From an uncultured Microbacteriaceae bacterium (GTDB lineage Bacteria; Actinomycetota; Actinomycetes; Actinomycetales; Microbacteriaceae), in the NCBI GenBank assembly GCA_934661165.1, contig CAKUJB010000003.1, positions 1-55,172 on the forward strand: a stretch of 55,172 nt of DNA, written 5' to 3'. The translations under genes were made by a program, and so were the position numbers. The notes under the pieces were generated by a model. It saw only the letters and a list, made by a program, of their open reading frames with translations. It was not told the origin of the DNA and did no database searches. Below are positions 33,267 to 40,747 of this stretch, piece by piece; position 1 is the first letter of the stretch, and the number at the start of each line of letters is the position of its first letter.

Positions 33267-34666
33267 GCGTCCCTATGGCACGGGACGGGCTCCTCGGGCT
33301 CGGCCCGCTCGGGCGGCGGCTCCTTGTCGCGTTCGCGCTCGTCGCCGTGTCGTCGATCCTCGTCCTGACGACTGCTGCGCTCATCGGGGTCGACCGCGGC
33401 GTCGACGCAGACCAGCGGACGGTCCGCCATGAGCTCGCCGACAGCGTCGCGGCGACGGCGGCGAGCGCGTACACGTCCGCGGGCGGCTGGGAGGGGGCTG
33501 ACCTCACGGCGATCATGCGCCTCGGCGAGGCGTCCCGCGCCCACATCACGGTGATGAATGCGGACGGCAGCACCCTCGCGTCCACCGGCACGGGCATGGG
33601 CATGGGCATGGGCATGGGCGGCGAGAGTCGAGGCGCCGGCATGAGCCTCGAGTCCACGACGGTGCCTGTGGTCGTCGACGGGACGGCGGTCGGCTCGGTG
33701 CGGGTCGCGCTGCCCGGGATGGCGACGACCCGGGTCCTCGACATCGCCTGGTCGTGGATCCTGCTCGCGGCGATTGCCGCGCTGCTCATCGCCTTCGCCG
33801 TGAGCTGGGTCGTCACGCGGCGCCTCGTCCGACCGATTCGCACGATGACTGACGCGGCACGAATGTTCACGGCAGGCGACCGGAAGTCGCGTGCGACCGT
33901 CCGCGGGCCGGGCGAGATCGGGGACCTCGCCGTCGCATTCAACGCCATGGCAGATGAGGTCGTCGTCTCCGCCCAGGCGCGCCGGAGCATGACGGTCGAC
34001 ATCGCCCACGAACTTCGCACACCCCTTGCCGCGCTGCAGGCGGGGCTGGAGGAGCTGCGGGACGGCCTGGTGGAGCCGACGCCCGACACGCTCGCCGGGC
34101 TCCACGATCAGTCGCTCCGGCTCGGTCGGATCGTCGTCGATCTCGAGGAGCTCACGGCGATCGAGGCCTCCGACCAGTCGCTCCAGGTCGGGGTCGTCGA
34201 CCTCGCCCGGCTCACCCGCGCGGAGCTGTCCGTCCGGGAGCCGCAGCTGCGGGCCGCGGGCCTGCACTCCGTCCTGCACCTTGGCGAGGGAGCGCTGGTG
34301 CTCGCCGACAGTGACCGGCTCCATCAGGCCGTCGGCAATCTCCTCGCCAATGCTGCGCGCTACTGCCGTCCCGGCGACACCGTGACGATCACAGTCGCCG
34401 CCGACGGCGACTCGGTCGTCCTCGAGGTCGCCGATACCGGGCCAGGCATCCCGGAGGCGGAGCTCCCCCACCTCTTCGAGCGACTCTGGCGCGGGAGCGC
34501 CGCCCGCGACATCCCCGGGTCTGGGGTCGGACTCGCGCTCGTCCGCGAGATCGTCACCCGGCACGGCGGCACGGTCGAGGCGTCGTCGACGGTCGGTGTC
34601 GGGTCGACGTTCACCGTGCGGCTTCCCGCGGCTCGAGCGGCCGCGTCGCCCGTGGAGGCACAATGA
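33263..34666 (+). CDS. Sensor histidine kinase with Met-Gly repeat in sensor loop
   Basis: 467-residue membrane kinase: TM1 about 19-41, extracytoplasmic loop 42-160, TM2 about 163-185, HAMP, phospho-acceptor H249 in DIAHELRTPL, N box NLLANAARY, G boxes DTGPGIPEAE and GSGVGLALV. The loop contains GTGMGMGMGMGG (109-120), encoded by a (GGGCAT)4 microsatellite; methionine clusters favour soft metals such as Cu(I) or Ag(I). The neighbouring Met/His-rich DUF305 protein supports a metal-sensing role. GAATGCG copies are at 33556 and 33934. Confidence 0.93.
   Translation: MSVPMARDGLLGLGPLGRRLLVAFALVAVSSILVLTTAALIGVDRGVDADQRTVRHELADSVAATAASAYTSAGGWEGADLTAIMRLGEASRAHITVMNADGSTLASTGTGMGMGMGMGGESRGAGMSLESTTVPVVVDGTAVGSVRVALPGMATTRVLDIAWSWILLAAIAALLIAFAVSWVVTRRLVRPIRTMTDAARMFTAGDRKSRATVRGPGEIGDLAVAFNAMADEVVVSAQARRSMTVDIAHELRTPLAALQAGLEELRDGLVEPTPDTLAGLHDQSLRLGRIVVDLEELTAIEASDQSLQVGVVDLARLTRAELSVREPQLRAAGLHSVLHLGEGALVLADSDRLHQAVGNLLANAARYCRPGDTVTITVAADGDSVVLEVADTGPGIPEAELPHLFERLWRGSAARDIPGSGVGLALVREIVTRHGGTVEASSTVGVGSTFTVRLPAARAAASPVEAQ
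33592..33615 (+). repeat. (GGGCAT)4 microsatellite in the kinase sensor loop
   Basis: Four perfect tandem copies of GGGCAT encode alternating Gly-Met residues. Because the unit is 6 bp, slippage would change the number of Gly-Met pairs without a frameshift. Confidence 0.9.
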
Positions 34667-35163
34667 CTGGACACGACCGCCCCTCCCCGACCGCTGGACG
34701 CGTCGCGCGCATGATCGGCCGAATCGCGCTGGGGATGGCGCTCGTGCTCGCCGGTGTGGGGCATCTCACCGTGCTGCGCGCGGAGTTCCAAGCGCAGGTC
34801 CCGACCTGGTTGCTGCTCGACGCAGATGTCGTCGTCGTCGCGTCAGGGGTGGTTGAGATCGTCCTCGGAATCGCCCTCCTCGTCACGCCACGAGCGGCTC
34901 GGCCTGTCGTCGGCCTGATCGTCGCGGCCTTCTTCGTCGCGATCTTTCCCGGCAACATCTCCCAATACGTGGAGGGTGTCGACGCGTTGGGGCTCGACAC
35001 CGACGCCGCCCGACTCATGCGCCTGGTCTTCCAGCCGGTGCTCGTCCTCTGGGCACTCTGGTCGACGGGCGCCTGGCGCTGGCTTCGGTCGCGGAGTGCC
35101 CGGAATTCGCGGCTCAGCGCAGCCGCTGGCAGCGCGGGCAGTAGTGCGACGACCGATTCGTGA
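34663..35163 (+). CDS. DoxX-like membrane protein
   Basis: 166-residue protein with about four transmembrane segments (roughly 18-38, 54-78, 82-100, 122-140) and the DoxX-type motif GNISQYVEGVDALGLD. Its ATG overlaps the kinase stop by 4 nt. The last 17 residues (35114-35163) are antisense to the end of the mutM' fragment and have no family similarity, so the original 3' end appears to have been replaced at a recombination junction near 35105. Confidence 0.8.
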   Translation: MTGHDRPSPTAGRVARMIGRIALGMALVLAGVGHLTVLRAEFQAQVPTWLLLDADVVVVASGVVEIVLGIALLVTPRAARPVVGLIVAAFFVAIFPGNISQYVEGVDALGLDTDAARLMRLVFQPVLVLWALWSTGAWRWLRSRSARNSRLSAAAGSAGSSATTDS

Positions 35164-35751
35164 ACATTTCCCGGACAAGCGCTCGCCCGCAGCGCGCGCA
35201 GGGCCGGCCATGCTGCCCGTACGCCTGGAGTGACCTCGAGAAGTACCCGGACTGGCCGTTCACGTTGACGTAGAGCGCATCGAACGACGTCCCGCCCTCG
35301 GCGAGCGCCCGCTCCATGACGTGCCGCGACTCCTCGAGGACCCGACGAGCCGCCTGGGCGGACAGGCTCGCCGTCGGCTGGCGCGGGTGGACTCTGGCCG
35401 CCCAGAGGGCCTCATCGGCGTAGATGTTGCCAATGCCGGAGACGAGCCCCTGATCGAGCAGCGCGCGCTTCACCTCCGTGCGGCGGGTGCGCATTCGTCG
35501 CACGACCTCGGCGAGGTCGAATCCGGGATCGAGTGGATCGAGCGCGATGCGGCCGACCTGCGCGGGGACCTCCTGGCCCAACGGCCCGACGAGCGGATCG
35601 ACCGCGAGCGAGCCGAACGTGCGCTGGTCGACGAAGACGCGGCGCGGTTCGCGTCGATGCGGGCGCTCCAGTCGGCGCCGGCGGCCAGCAGCCGCTCGGC
35701 GCGAGCGGCGTCCGTGATCTCGGGGACGGGGGTGGTGGAGAGCGTGGTCAT
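35114..35751 (-). pseudogene. Chimeric pseudogene: osmC N-terminus joined to mutM C-terminus
   Basis: From 35751 the first 37 codons resemble the N-terminus of the intact osmC at 31557 (PEITDAARAERLLAAGADW). At about 35640-35647 this changes, in a different reading frame, to the C-terminal two-thirds of MutM (VFVDQRTFGSLAVDPL, then SGIGNIYADEALWAARVHPR, then the zinc finger), about four-fifths identical by eye to the intact MutM at 36951-37856. The MutM catalytic N-terminus is absent and the two parts are out of frame, so no functional glycosylase can be made. The osmC-type -10 box is retained upstream (35759-35764). Confidence 0.85.
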
Positions 35752-35758
35752 GGCGGTC

Positions 35759-35764
35759 ACGGTA
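35759..35764 (-). promoter_or_regulatory. Duplicated osmC-type -10 box before the chimeric pseudogene
   Basis: TACCGT on the minus strand, 7 nt before the truncated osmC ATG at 35751, same hexamer and spacing as the intact osmC promoter. Upstream of it, CGTCATCG and CGTCAC strings resemble those upstream of the intact gene, so the copied DNA includes the promoter region. Confidence 0.5.
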
Positions 35765-35901
35765 GGCGCGTGGGGCAGCCCCTCGCATGCCTCCCAGACA
35801 CATGCCGTCATCGCGGGTCACGGCGCGTCACGACTGACAATGGGATCATCAGGTGAGCGCGCGCCGCGTCGGCCGTGCGCCCCGATCGGCAAGGAGTCAC
35901 C

Positions 35902-36210
35902 ATGATCATCGCCTTCTCCGTCGCCCCGAGCGGCACCGGCCGATCGGACGGCTCGGTCCATGACGCCGTCGCCGCCGCGGTGCGCGTCGTCCGCGCGTCG
36001 GGCCTGCCGCACCGGACCTCGTCGATGTTCACCGAGATCGAGGGTGAGTGGGACGAGGTGTTCGACGTCGTGAAGCGCGCGACGGAGGCCGTGCTGCCGT
36101 TCGGCTCACGGGTCTCGCTCGTCATCAAGGCCGACATCCGGCCGGGCCGCAGCGGCGAGCTCGCGGGCAAGCTCGAGCGGCTCGAGCGCGCGATCGCGGC
36201 GCAGGACTGA
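35902..36210 (+). CDS. Thiamine-binding protein (DUF77/UPF0045, MTH1187 family)
   Basis: 102-residue ferredoxin-like-fold protein with MIIAFSVAPSGTGRSDGSVH and SSMFTEIEGEWDEVFDVVKRA, the typical pattern of the MTH1187/YkoF-type family that binds thiamine or its pyrimidine moiety. The physiological role is unclear. ATG at 35902 is preceded by AAGGAG. It lies upstream of the methyltransferase gene with 11 bp between them. Confidence 0.88.
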   Translation: MIIAFSVAPSGTGRSDGSVHDAVAAAVRVVRASGLPHRTSSMFTEIEGEWDEVFDVVKRATEAVLPFGSRVSLVIKADIRPGRSGELAGKLERLERAIAAQD

Positions 36211-36221
36211 GCCGCCGGGTC

Positions 36222-36947
36222 GTGCACGCAGCGTCCCCGAGCGCGTCGTCGCCGCTCGATGCGCGGCTGACGGCGTCCCACGACGCATTCCTCGCCGAGC
36301 GCCCGCCGGGTGCCGATGAGGACGTTCACATGCTCGCCGCGATCGTCGATCACGTCATCGAGCGGCTCACGGGCCCCGGCGATCTCGTGCTCGACCCCTT
36401 CGCCGGGTTCGGCACGACGATCGAGCGGGCAGTCGCGCTCGGCCGGCGGGCCGTTGGCGTCGAGCTCCTGCCCGAGCGGGTCGCGCACATCCGGGCGCGG
36501 GTGCCGAGCGCGCGGATCCTCGAGGGCGATGCCAGAGAGCTGCTTCGGGTGCTCGAGGCCGCGCCGCCGATCCTCGACGGGCAGATCGGCCTCGTCCTCA
36601 GCTCGCCGCCGTACATGACGAGGACGGATCACGACGCCGACCCCCTCACGGCCTACGAGCAGGATGGCGGTGACTACGGGCGATACCTCGCCGAGCTCGA
36701 CCTCGTCGCCGCGCAGTGCGCGCGACTGCTCGCGCCGGGCGGCCACGCGGTGTGGAACGTCGCCGACATCCACCACCTCGGGCGCACGACCCCGCTGATC
36801 CGCGACTGCGCGCGCCTGCTCGCCCGGCACCTGACCCCCGTCGGCGTCACCGAGATCGTGTGGGACCGCTATCCCCATGACCTCGTGTCGGATGCGCTGC
36901 TCGTGGCGCGGCGCGCGCCGGTCGGTGGCGGGCGCGCCGAACGGTAG
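36222..36947 (+). CDS. SAM-dependent DNA (or RNA) methyltransferase with DPF and SSPPY motifs
   Basis: 241-residue enzyme with motif I DPFAGFGTT (58-66) followed by motif IV SSPPY (127-131), an order used by amino-methyltransferases of the N4-cytosine/N6-adenine group and also by some tRNA-guanine N2 methyltransferases (TRM11 type). No restriction endonuclease is nearby. The start is taken as GTG 36222, which keeps the family-like segment SHDAFLAERPPGADED; the ribosome site is weak, so the start is uncertain. A GAATGCG copy lies at 36284. It converges with mutM. Confidence 0.8.
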   Translation: MHAASPSASSPLDARLTASHDAFLAERPPGADEDVHMLAAIVDHVIERLTGPGDLVLDPFAGFGTTIERAVALGRRAVGVELLPERVAHIRARVPSARILEGDARELLRVLEAAPPILDGQIGLVLSSPPYMTRTDHDADPLTAYEQDGGDYGRYLAELDLVAAQCARLLAPGGHAVWNVADIHHLGRTTPLIRDCARLLARHLTPVGVTEIVWDRYPHDLVSDALLVARRAPVGGGRAER

Positions 36948-36950
36948 GCG

Positions 36951-37856
36951 TCACCTCACGCGCTGGCACCTCGGGCAGTAGTGCGAGGAGCGGTTCGTGA
37001 AGGTCTCGCGCACGAGCGCGCGCCCGCAGCGCGGGCACGGCGCGCCGTCGCGGCCGTAGGCCTGCAGCGAGCGGGAGAAGTACCCGGACTGGCCGTTCAC
37101 GTTGACGTAGAGCGAGTCGAATGACGTGCCGCCCTCGGCGAGTGCACGATCCATGACCCGTTGCGCCTCCTCGAGGATGCGCCGGCCGGCCAGTGCCGAG
37201 AGCGTCGCGGTGGGCTGGCGCGGGTGGAGCCGCGCGCCCCACAGTGCCTCATCGGCGTAGATGTTGCCGATCCCCGAGACGAGCGTCTGGTCGAGCAGTG
37301 CGCGCTTGAGCTCGGTGCGACGGGTGCGCAGTCGCCGCACGACGGCGGGCAGGTCGAATGCGTCGTCGAGCGGATCGAGGGCGATGTGCGCGACCTGCGA
37401 CGGGACGCCGACGCCCAGATCGCCCGGAACGCCCGGATCGCCCCGCTCCCCCGGCTCGGCCGGATGCGACGACACGACGAGCGGATCGATCGCAAGGCTG
37501 CCGAAGGTGCGCTGGTCGGCGAAGACGAGCTGACGGCCGCCGAGTGCGATGCGGATGCGCTCGTGGCGATGCGCGCGCCACTCGTCATCGAGGAGCAGCT
37601 GGCCGCTCATGCCGAGGTGCACGAGGAGCGCCTCGCCAGCCGGGGCGGTACCGCGCTCGAGCGGGACCCAGAGGAACTTGCCGCGCCGGGCGGGCGTGCC
37701 GAGCACCGCGCCGCGCAGCCGCGACTCGAAGTCGTCGACCCCGGCGACGTGCCGCGTGAGCGCGCGGGCATCGAGCACCTCGACGGACTCGACTGCGGCA
37801 CCGACGAGCGGCAGCAGGCCGCGCCGGACGACCTCGACCTCGGGCAGCTCAGGCAT
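36951..37856 (-). CDS. mutM: Formamidopyrimidine-DNA glycosylase (Fpg/MutM)
   Basis: Base-excision repair glycosylase/AP lyase for 8-oxoguanine and formamidopyrimidines. The 301-residue protein has catalytic P2 and E3 (MPELPEVEVVRRG), LVHLGMSGQLL, the helix-two-turn-helix region (SGIGNIYADEALW) and a C-terminal zinc finger C274, C277, C294, C297. It has a Gly/Pro-rich insert (near DPLVVSSHPAEPGERGDPG) missing from the nearby mutM' fragment. Its start overlaps the rnc stop by 8 nt. Confidence 0.96.
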   Translation of the reverse strand: MPELPEVEVVRRGLLPLVGAAVESVEVLDARALTRHVAGVDDFESRLRGAVLGTPARRGKFLWVPLERGTAPAGEALLVHLGMSGQLLLDDEWRAHRHERIRIALGGRQLVFADQRTFGSLAIDPLVVSSHPAEPGERGDPGVPGDLGVGVPSQVAHIALDPLDDAFDLPAVVRRLRTRRTELKRALLDQTLVSGIGNIYADEALWGARLHPRQPTATLSALAGRRILEEAQRVMDRALAEGGTSFDSLYVNVNGQSGYFSRSLQAYGRDGAPCPRCGRALVRETFTNRSSHYCPRCQRVR

Positions 37857-38529
37857 CGCGGAGACGCTCGACGGCCGCGAGCGCCGCCGCGGCCTCCGCC
37901 GACTTCTTCGACGTGCCCTCGCCTTCGCCGACGACGTCGTCGCCGACCGTGACGCTCGCGGTGAAGCTGCGCGCGTGGTCCGGGCCGGATGCGCTCACCG
38001 CGTACACGGGCGCCCCATCGCCCCGGGCGACCGAGAGCTCCTGCAGCGCCGTCTTCGGGTCCATCGACACGCCGAAGCGATCGGGGTCGTCCATGAGCGT
38101 CTCGACGAGGCGCAGCACGAGCTCGCGGGCGGCGTCGGGGCCGGCGGCGAGGAACGCGGCGCCGATGACCGCCTCCATCGTGTCGGCGAGGATCGAGTCC
38201 TTGTCGGCGCCGCCGGTGAGCGACTCGCCGCGGCCGAGGCGGATGAATGCGCCGAGTCCGATCCCGCGGGCGATCTCGGCCAGCGCGAGGGTCGACACGA
38301 GCGAGGCGCGGCGCTTCGCGAGCTCGCCCTCGCTCAGCGCGGGGAACCGGCGGTAGAGCATGACCGTGACGGCCTGCCCGAGGATCGCGTCGCCGAGGAA
38401 CTCGAGGCGCTCGTTGTGCGGCTGGCCGTCGTGCTCGAAGGCGAAGGAGCGGTGGGTGAGCGCGACGACGAGAAGCTCGGGGTCGATGTCGACCCCGAGC
38501 TTCTCGGTGAGTTCGTCGTGTGCCGTCAT
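37849..38529 (-). CDS. rnc: Ribonuclease III
   Basis: Double-stranded-RNA endonuclease for rRNA and mRNA processing. The 226-residue protein has the catalytic signature NERLEFLGDAIL (39-50), the second acidic cluster (DTMEAVIGAAFLAAG), and a C-terminal dsRNA-binding domain (DPKTALQELSVARG, then GTSKKSAEAAAALAAV). It belongs to the rpmF-rnc-mutM series; the 55 bp between rpmF and rnc show no gene. A GAATGCG copy is at 38245. Confidence 0.96.
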   Translation of the reverse strand: MTAHDELTEKLGVDIDPELLVVALTHRSFAFEHDGQPHNERLEFLGDAILGQAVTVMLYRRFPALSEGELAKRRASLVSTLALAEIARGIGLGAFIRLGRGESLTGGADKDSILADTMEAVIGAAFLAAGPDAARELVLRLVETLMDDPDRFGVSMDPKTALQELSVARGDGAPVYAVSASGPDHARSFTASVTVGDDVVGEGEGTSKKSAEAAAALAAVERLRDA

Positions 38530-38584
38530 GTCTGGGGAGGCCGCCCTTCGTCTCGGGCTTCGCCCTCGCTCAGGGACCGGGGCC

Positions 38585-38788
38585 TCAGACGTCGGCGACC
38601 TTGCGGCCCTTGTACTCCAGGTAGAGCTCCGTGCCGACGGAGTCGGTGACGACCTTCGCGCGGTGCGGCAGCGAGTAGACGGTCTTGCCGTTCTCGACCG
38701 ACTTCACCAGCGGCGGCAGGTCGGCCTTCCACTGCGAGCGGCGCGAGCGGGTCGAGGCCCGCGACATCTTGCGCTTCGGGACAGCCAT
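38585..38788 (-). CDS. rpmF: 50S ribosomal protein L32, cysteine-free form
   Basis: 67-residue L32 starting MAVPKRKMSRASTRSRRSQW. It has no cysteines, so it is the zinc-independent type of this protein. ATG at 38788 is preceded by AAGGAGA. It follows DUF177 by 10 bp, the usual arrangement. Confidence 0.95.
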   Translation of the reverse strand: MAVPKRKMSRASTRSRRSQWKADLPPLVKSVENGKTVYSLPHRAKVVTDSVGTELYLEYKGRKVADV

Positions 38789-38798
38789 GGGTTTCTCC

Positions 38799-39326
38799 TT
38801 ATTCGGGAAGCTTCTCGTCGGATTCGGCGGCGAGCCCCTGCAGAGCCGCCCACCGGGGATCGGTCGGCGCCTCGTGCTCATGGCCCGGGTGGTCGAGCAG
38901 GCGCACCCCGCACTCGGGACACAGTCCCTCGCAGGCTTCGCTGCAGACCGGCCGGAACGGCAGTGCTGGCACCACCGTGTCCCTGACCACCTGTTCGAGA
39001 TCGACCACGTCGAGCTCGACCACATAGTCGAAATCCGACTCACCAGAATACGCGAAAAGCTCCTGGAACGCGACATCGACCGGTTCGGTGACCGCCGTGA
39101 GGCAGCGCACGCACTCGCCCACCGCGTCGCCGGTGATGTCCGCGGTCACGAGGATGCCGTCGTGGAGGGACTCGAGACGACCGGCGATGCCGAGCGTGGA
39201 GCCCTCGGGGATGCCGATCACCGCATTCCCGAACGCCTCCGGCACGACGACGTCGAGCGAGAAGGTCCGGCTCTCGCCGGGACGACGGGCGAGGTCCTTG
39301 ATGTGGACGCGATACGGGCTGGACAC
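38799..39326 (-). CDS. DUF177 (YceD) family protein
   Basis: 175-residue YceD-type protein, consistently encoded before rpmF and linked in other bacteria to 23S rRNA maturation. It has four-cysteine metal-site candidates: C72 and C75 (ECVRC), then C128, C132, C136 and C139. The start is the GTG at 39326 (MSSPYRVHIKDLARRP), 8 nt after a -10 box; a longer in-frame extension overlaps the promoter and is arginine/serine-rich. A GAATGCG copy is at 39222. Confidence 0.88.
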   Translation of the reverse strand: MSSPYRVHIKDLARRPGESRTFSLDVVVPEAFGNAVIGIPEGSTLGIAGRLESLHDGILVTADITGDAVGECVRCLTAVTEPVDVAFQELFAYSGESDFDYVVELDVVDLEQVVRDTVVPALPFRPVCSEACEGLCPECGVRLLDHPGHEHEAPTDPRWAALQGLAAESDEKLPE

Positions 39327-39334
39327 GGCCACCG

Positions 39335-39340
39335 AGTCTA
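39335..39340 (-). promoter_or_regulatory. -10 box of the DUF177-rpmF unit (leaderless type)
   Basis: TAGACT on the minus strand, 8 nt before the GTG start at 39326. Confidence 0.5.
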
Positions 39341-39351
39341 CGCGCCCCGCC

Positions 39352-40665
39352 TCAGCCGTGCGCGGCGAGCACCTCGTCGAGGATCGCGAGGCCGCGCGCG
39401 ACCTCGTCCTCGGTGACATTGCACGGCGGGACGACATGAATGCGGTTGTCGGCGGTGAAAGGCAGGTAGCCCTTCGCGACGAGCGCGCCCTTGAGCGCGG
39501 CGATCGTCGATCCGGGCACCGGCTCCTTCGTCGCGCGGTCGGTCACGAGGTCGAGCGCCCAGAAGACGCCCAGCCCGCGGACGTCGCCGATGATCTCGTG
39601 CCGCTCGGCGAGCGCGCGCAGCGCCGGACCGAGCACGTCCTCACCGATGCGGGCCGCGTGCTCGACGACGCCCTCCTCCTCCATCGCCTCGATCGTCGCG
39701 ACGACGGACGCCGCGGCGAGGGGGTGGCCCGAGTAGGTGAGGCCGCCGGGGAAGACGCGCTCGTCGAACACTGCGGCATGGCGCTGCGGGATGATGACGC
39801 CGCCGACGGGGACGTAGCCGGAGTTCGAGCCCTTCGCGAAGGTGATGAGGTCGGGCACGACGCGGTCGGCGTTGAGCTCCGGGTGCTGCCAGGCGAACCA
39901 CGCGCCGACCCGGCCGAAGCCGGCCATGACCTCGTCGGCGATCCAGAGGATCCCATAGCGGTCCGCGAGCTCGCGGACGCCCGAGAGGTAGCCGGGCGGC
40001 GGGAGGAAGATGCCCGCGGTGCCCGGCACGGTCTCGAGCAGGATCGCGGCGATCGTCTCGGGCCCTTCGGCCTGGATGGTCCGCTCGAGGTGGTGGAGGG
40101 CGCGCTCGGCCTCCTGCTCCGAGGAGTCGGACCAGAACTCGCTGCGATACGGGAAGGGGCCCCAGAAGTGGACGTGCCCGGTCGCGTACTCGTTCGGCAT
40201 CCGGCGCCAGTCGCCCGTCGCGTTGATCGCCGCGCCCGTGTTGCCGTGGTAGCTGCGGTAGGCGGAGAGGATCTTGCGGCGGCCGGTCACGAGCCTCGCC
40301 ATGCGGACGGCGTTCTCGATCGCGTCCGCGCCGCCGTTCGTGAAGAAGACCTTGTCGAAGCCCTCGCCCGCGTGCTCGAGGATCTTGCGCGCCGCGTGCC
40401 CGCGCGTGAGGTTCGCGTGCGCGGGGTTGATCGTCGGCAGCGTCGCCGCCTGCTCCTGGATCGCCGCGACGACCTTCGGGTGGAGGTGGCCGATGTTCAC
40501 GTTGACGAGCTGGGACGAGAAGTCGAGGTAGCGCTTGCCCTCGAAGTCCCAGAGCTCCGTGCCGGACCCGCCGGCAATGACGACCGGCTGGAGGGCGGCC
40601 TGCGCCGACCAGGAGTGGAAGACGTGGGCGCGGTCGAGTGCGACGACCTCTTCGTTCGACGTCAT
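39352..40665 (-). CDS. Class III aminotransferase, probably beta-alanine:pyruvate type
   Basis: 437-residue PLP enzyme with the substrate/cofactor motifs FTNGGADAIENAV, D244 (WIADEVMAGFGR) and the Schiff-base lysine K278 (LITFAKGSNSGY). In an operon with dihydropyrimidinase and an N-carbamoyl-beta-amino-acid amidohydrolase, the expected substrate is beta-alanine or 3-aminoisobutyrate, giving malonate semialdehydes; this is context-based. ATG at 40665 is used because the longer frame (40707) runs through a hairpin. It is the last gene of the operon. Confidence 0.88.
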   Translation of the reverse strand: MTSNEEVVALDRAHVFHSWSAQAALQPVVIAGGSGTELWDFEGKRYLDFSSQLVNVNIGHLHPKVVAAIQEQAATLPTINPAHANLTRGHAARKILEHAGEGFDKVFFTNGGADAIENAVRMARLVTGRRKILSAYRSYHGNTGAAINATGDWRRMPNEYATGHVHFWGPFPYRSEFWSDSSEQEAERALHHLERTIQAEGPETIAAILLETVPGTAGIFLPPPGYLSGVRELADRYGILWIADEVMAGFGRVGAWFAWQHPELNADRVVPDLITFAKGSNSGYVPVGGVIIPQRHAAVFDERVFPGGLTYSGHPLAAASVVATIEAMEEEGVVEHAARIGEDVLGPALRALAERHEIIGDVRGLGVFWALDLVTDRATKEPVPGSTIAALKGALVAKGYLPFTADNRIHVVPPCNVTEDEVARGLAILDEVLAAHG

Positions 40666-40689
40666 TTCGTTCCGTCCTTGCGTTGTGGT

Positions 40690-40721
40690 GGGGTGCGGGG
40701 GCCTCACGACCCCCGCACCCC
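40690..40721 (-). terminator. Strong hairpin between binding-protein and aminotransferase genes
   Basis: Perfect 12-bp stem, GGGGTGCGGGGG (40690-40701) and CCCCCGCACCCC (40710-40721), with an 8-nt loop, 26 bp after the binding-protein stop. No T-run follows, so partial termination or mRNA stabilisation is more likely than full termination. A similar hairpin follows the other binding-protein gene (24274-24309). Confidence 0.6.
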
Positions 40722-40747
40722 GATTATCTGCGACTTCGGATGCGCGA

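Noticed and set aside
35114..35821. Second functional MutM
   Set aside because: The catalytic Pro-Glu N-terminus is absent and the upstream osmC-like part is in another reading frame.
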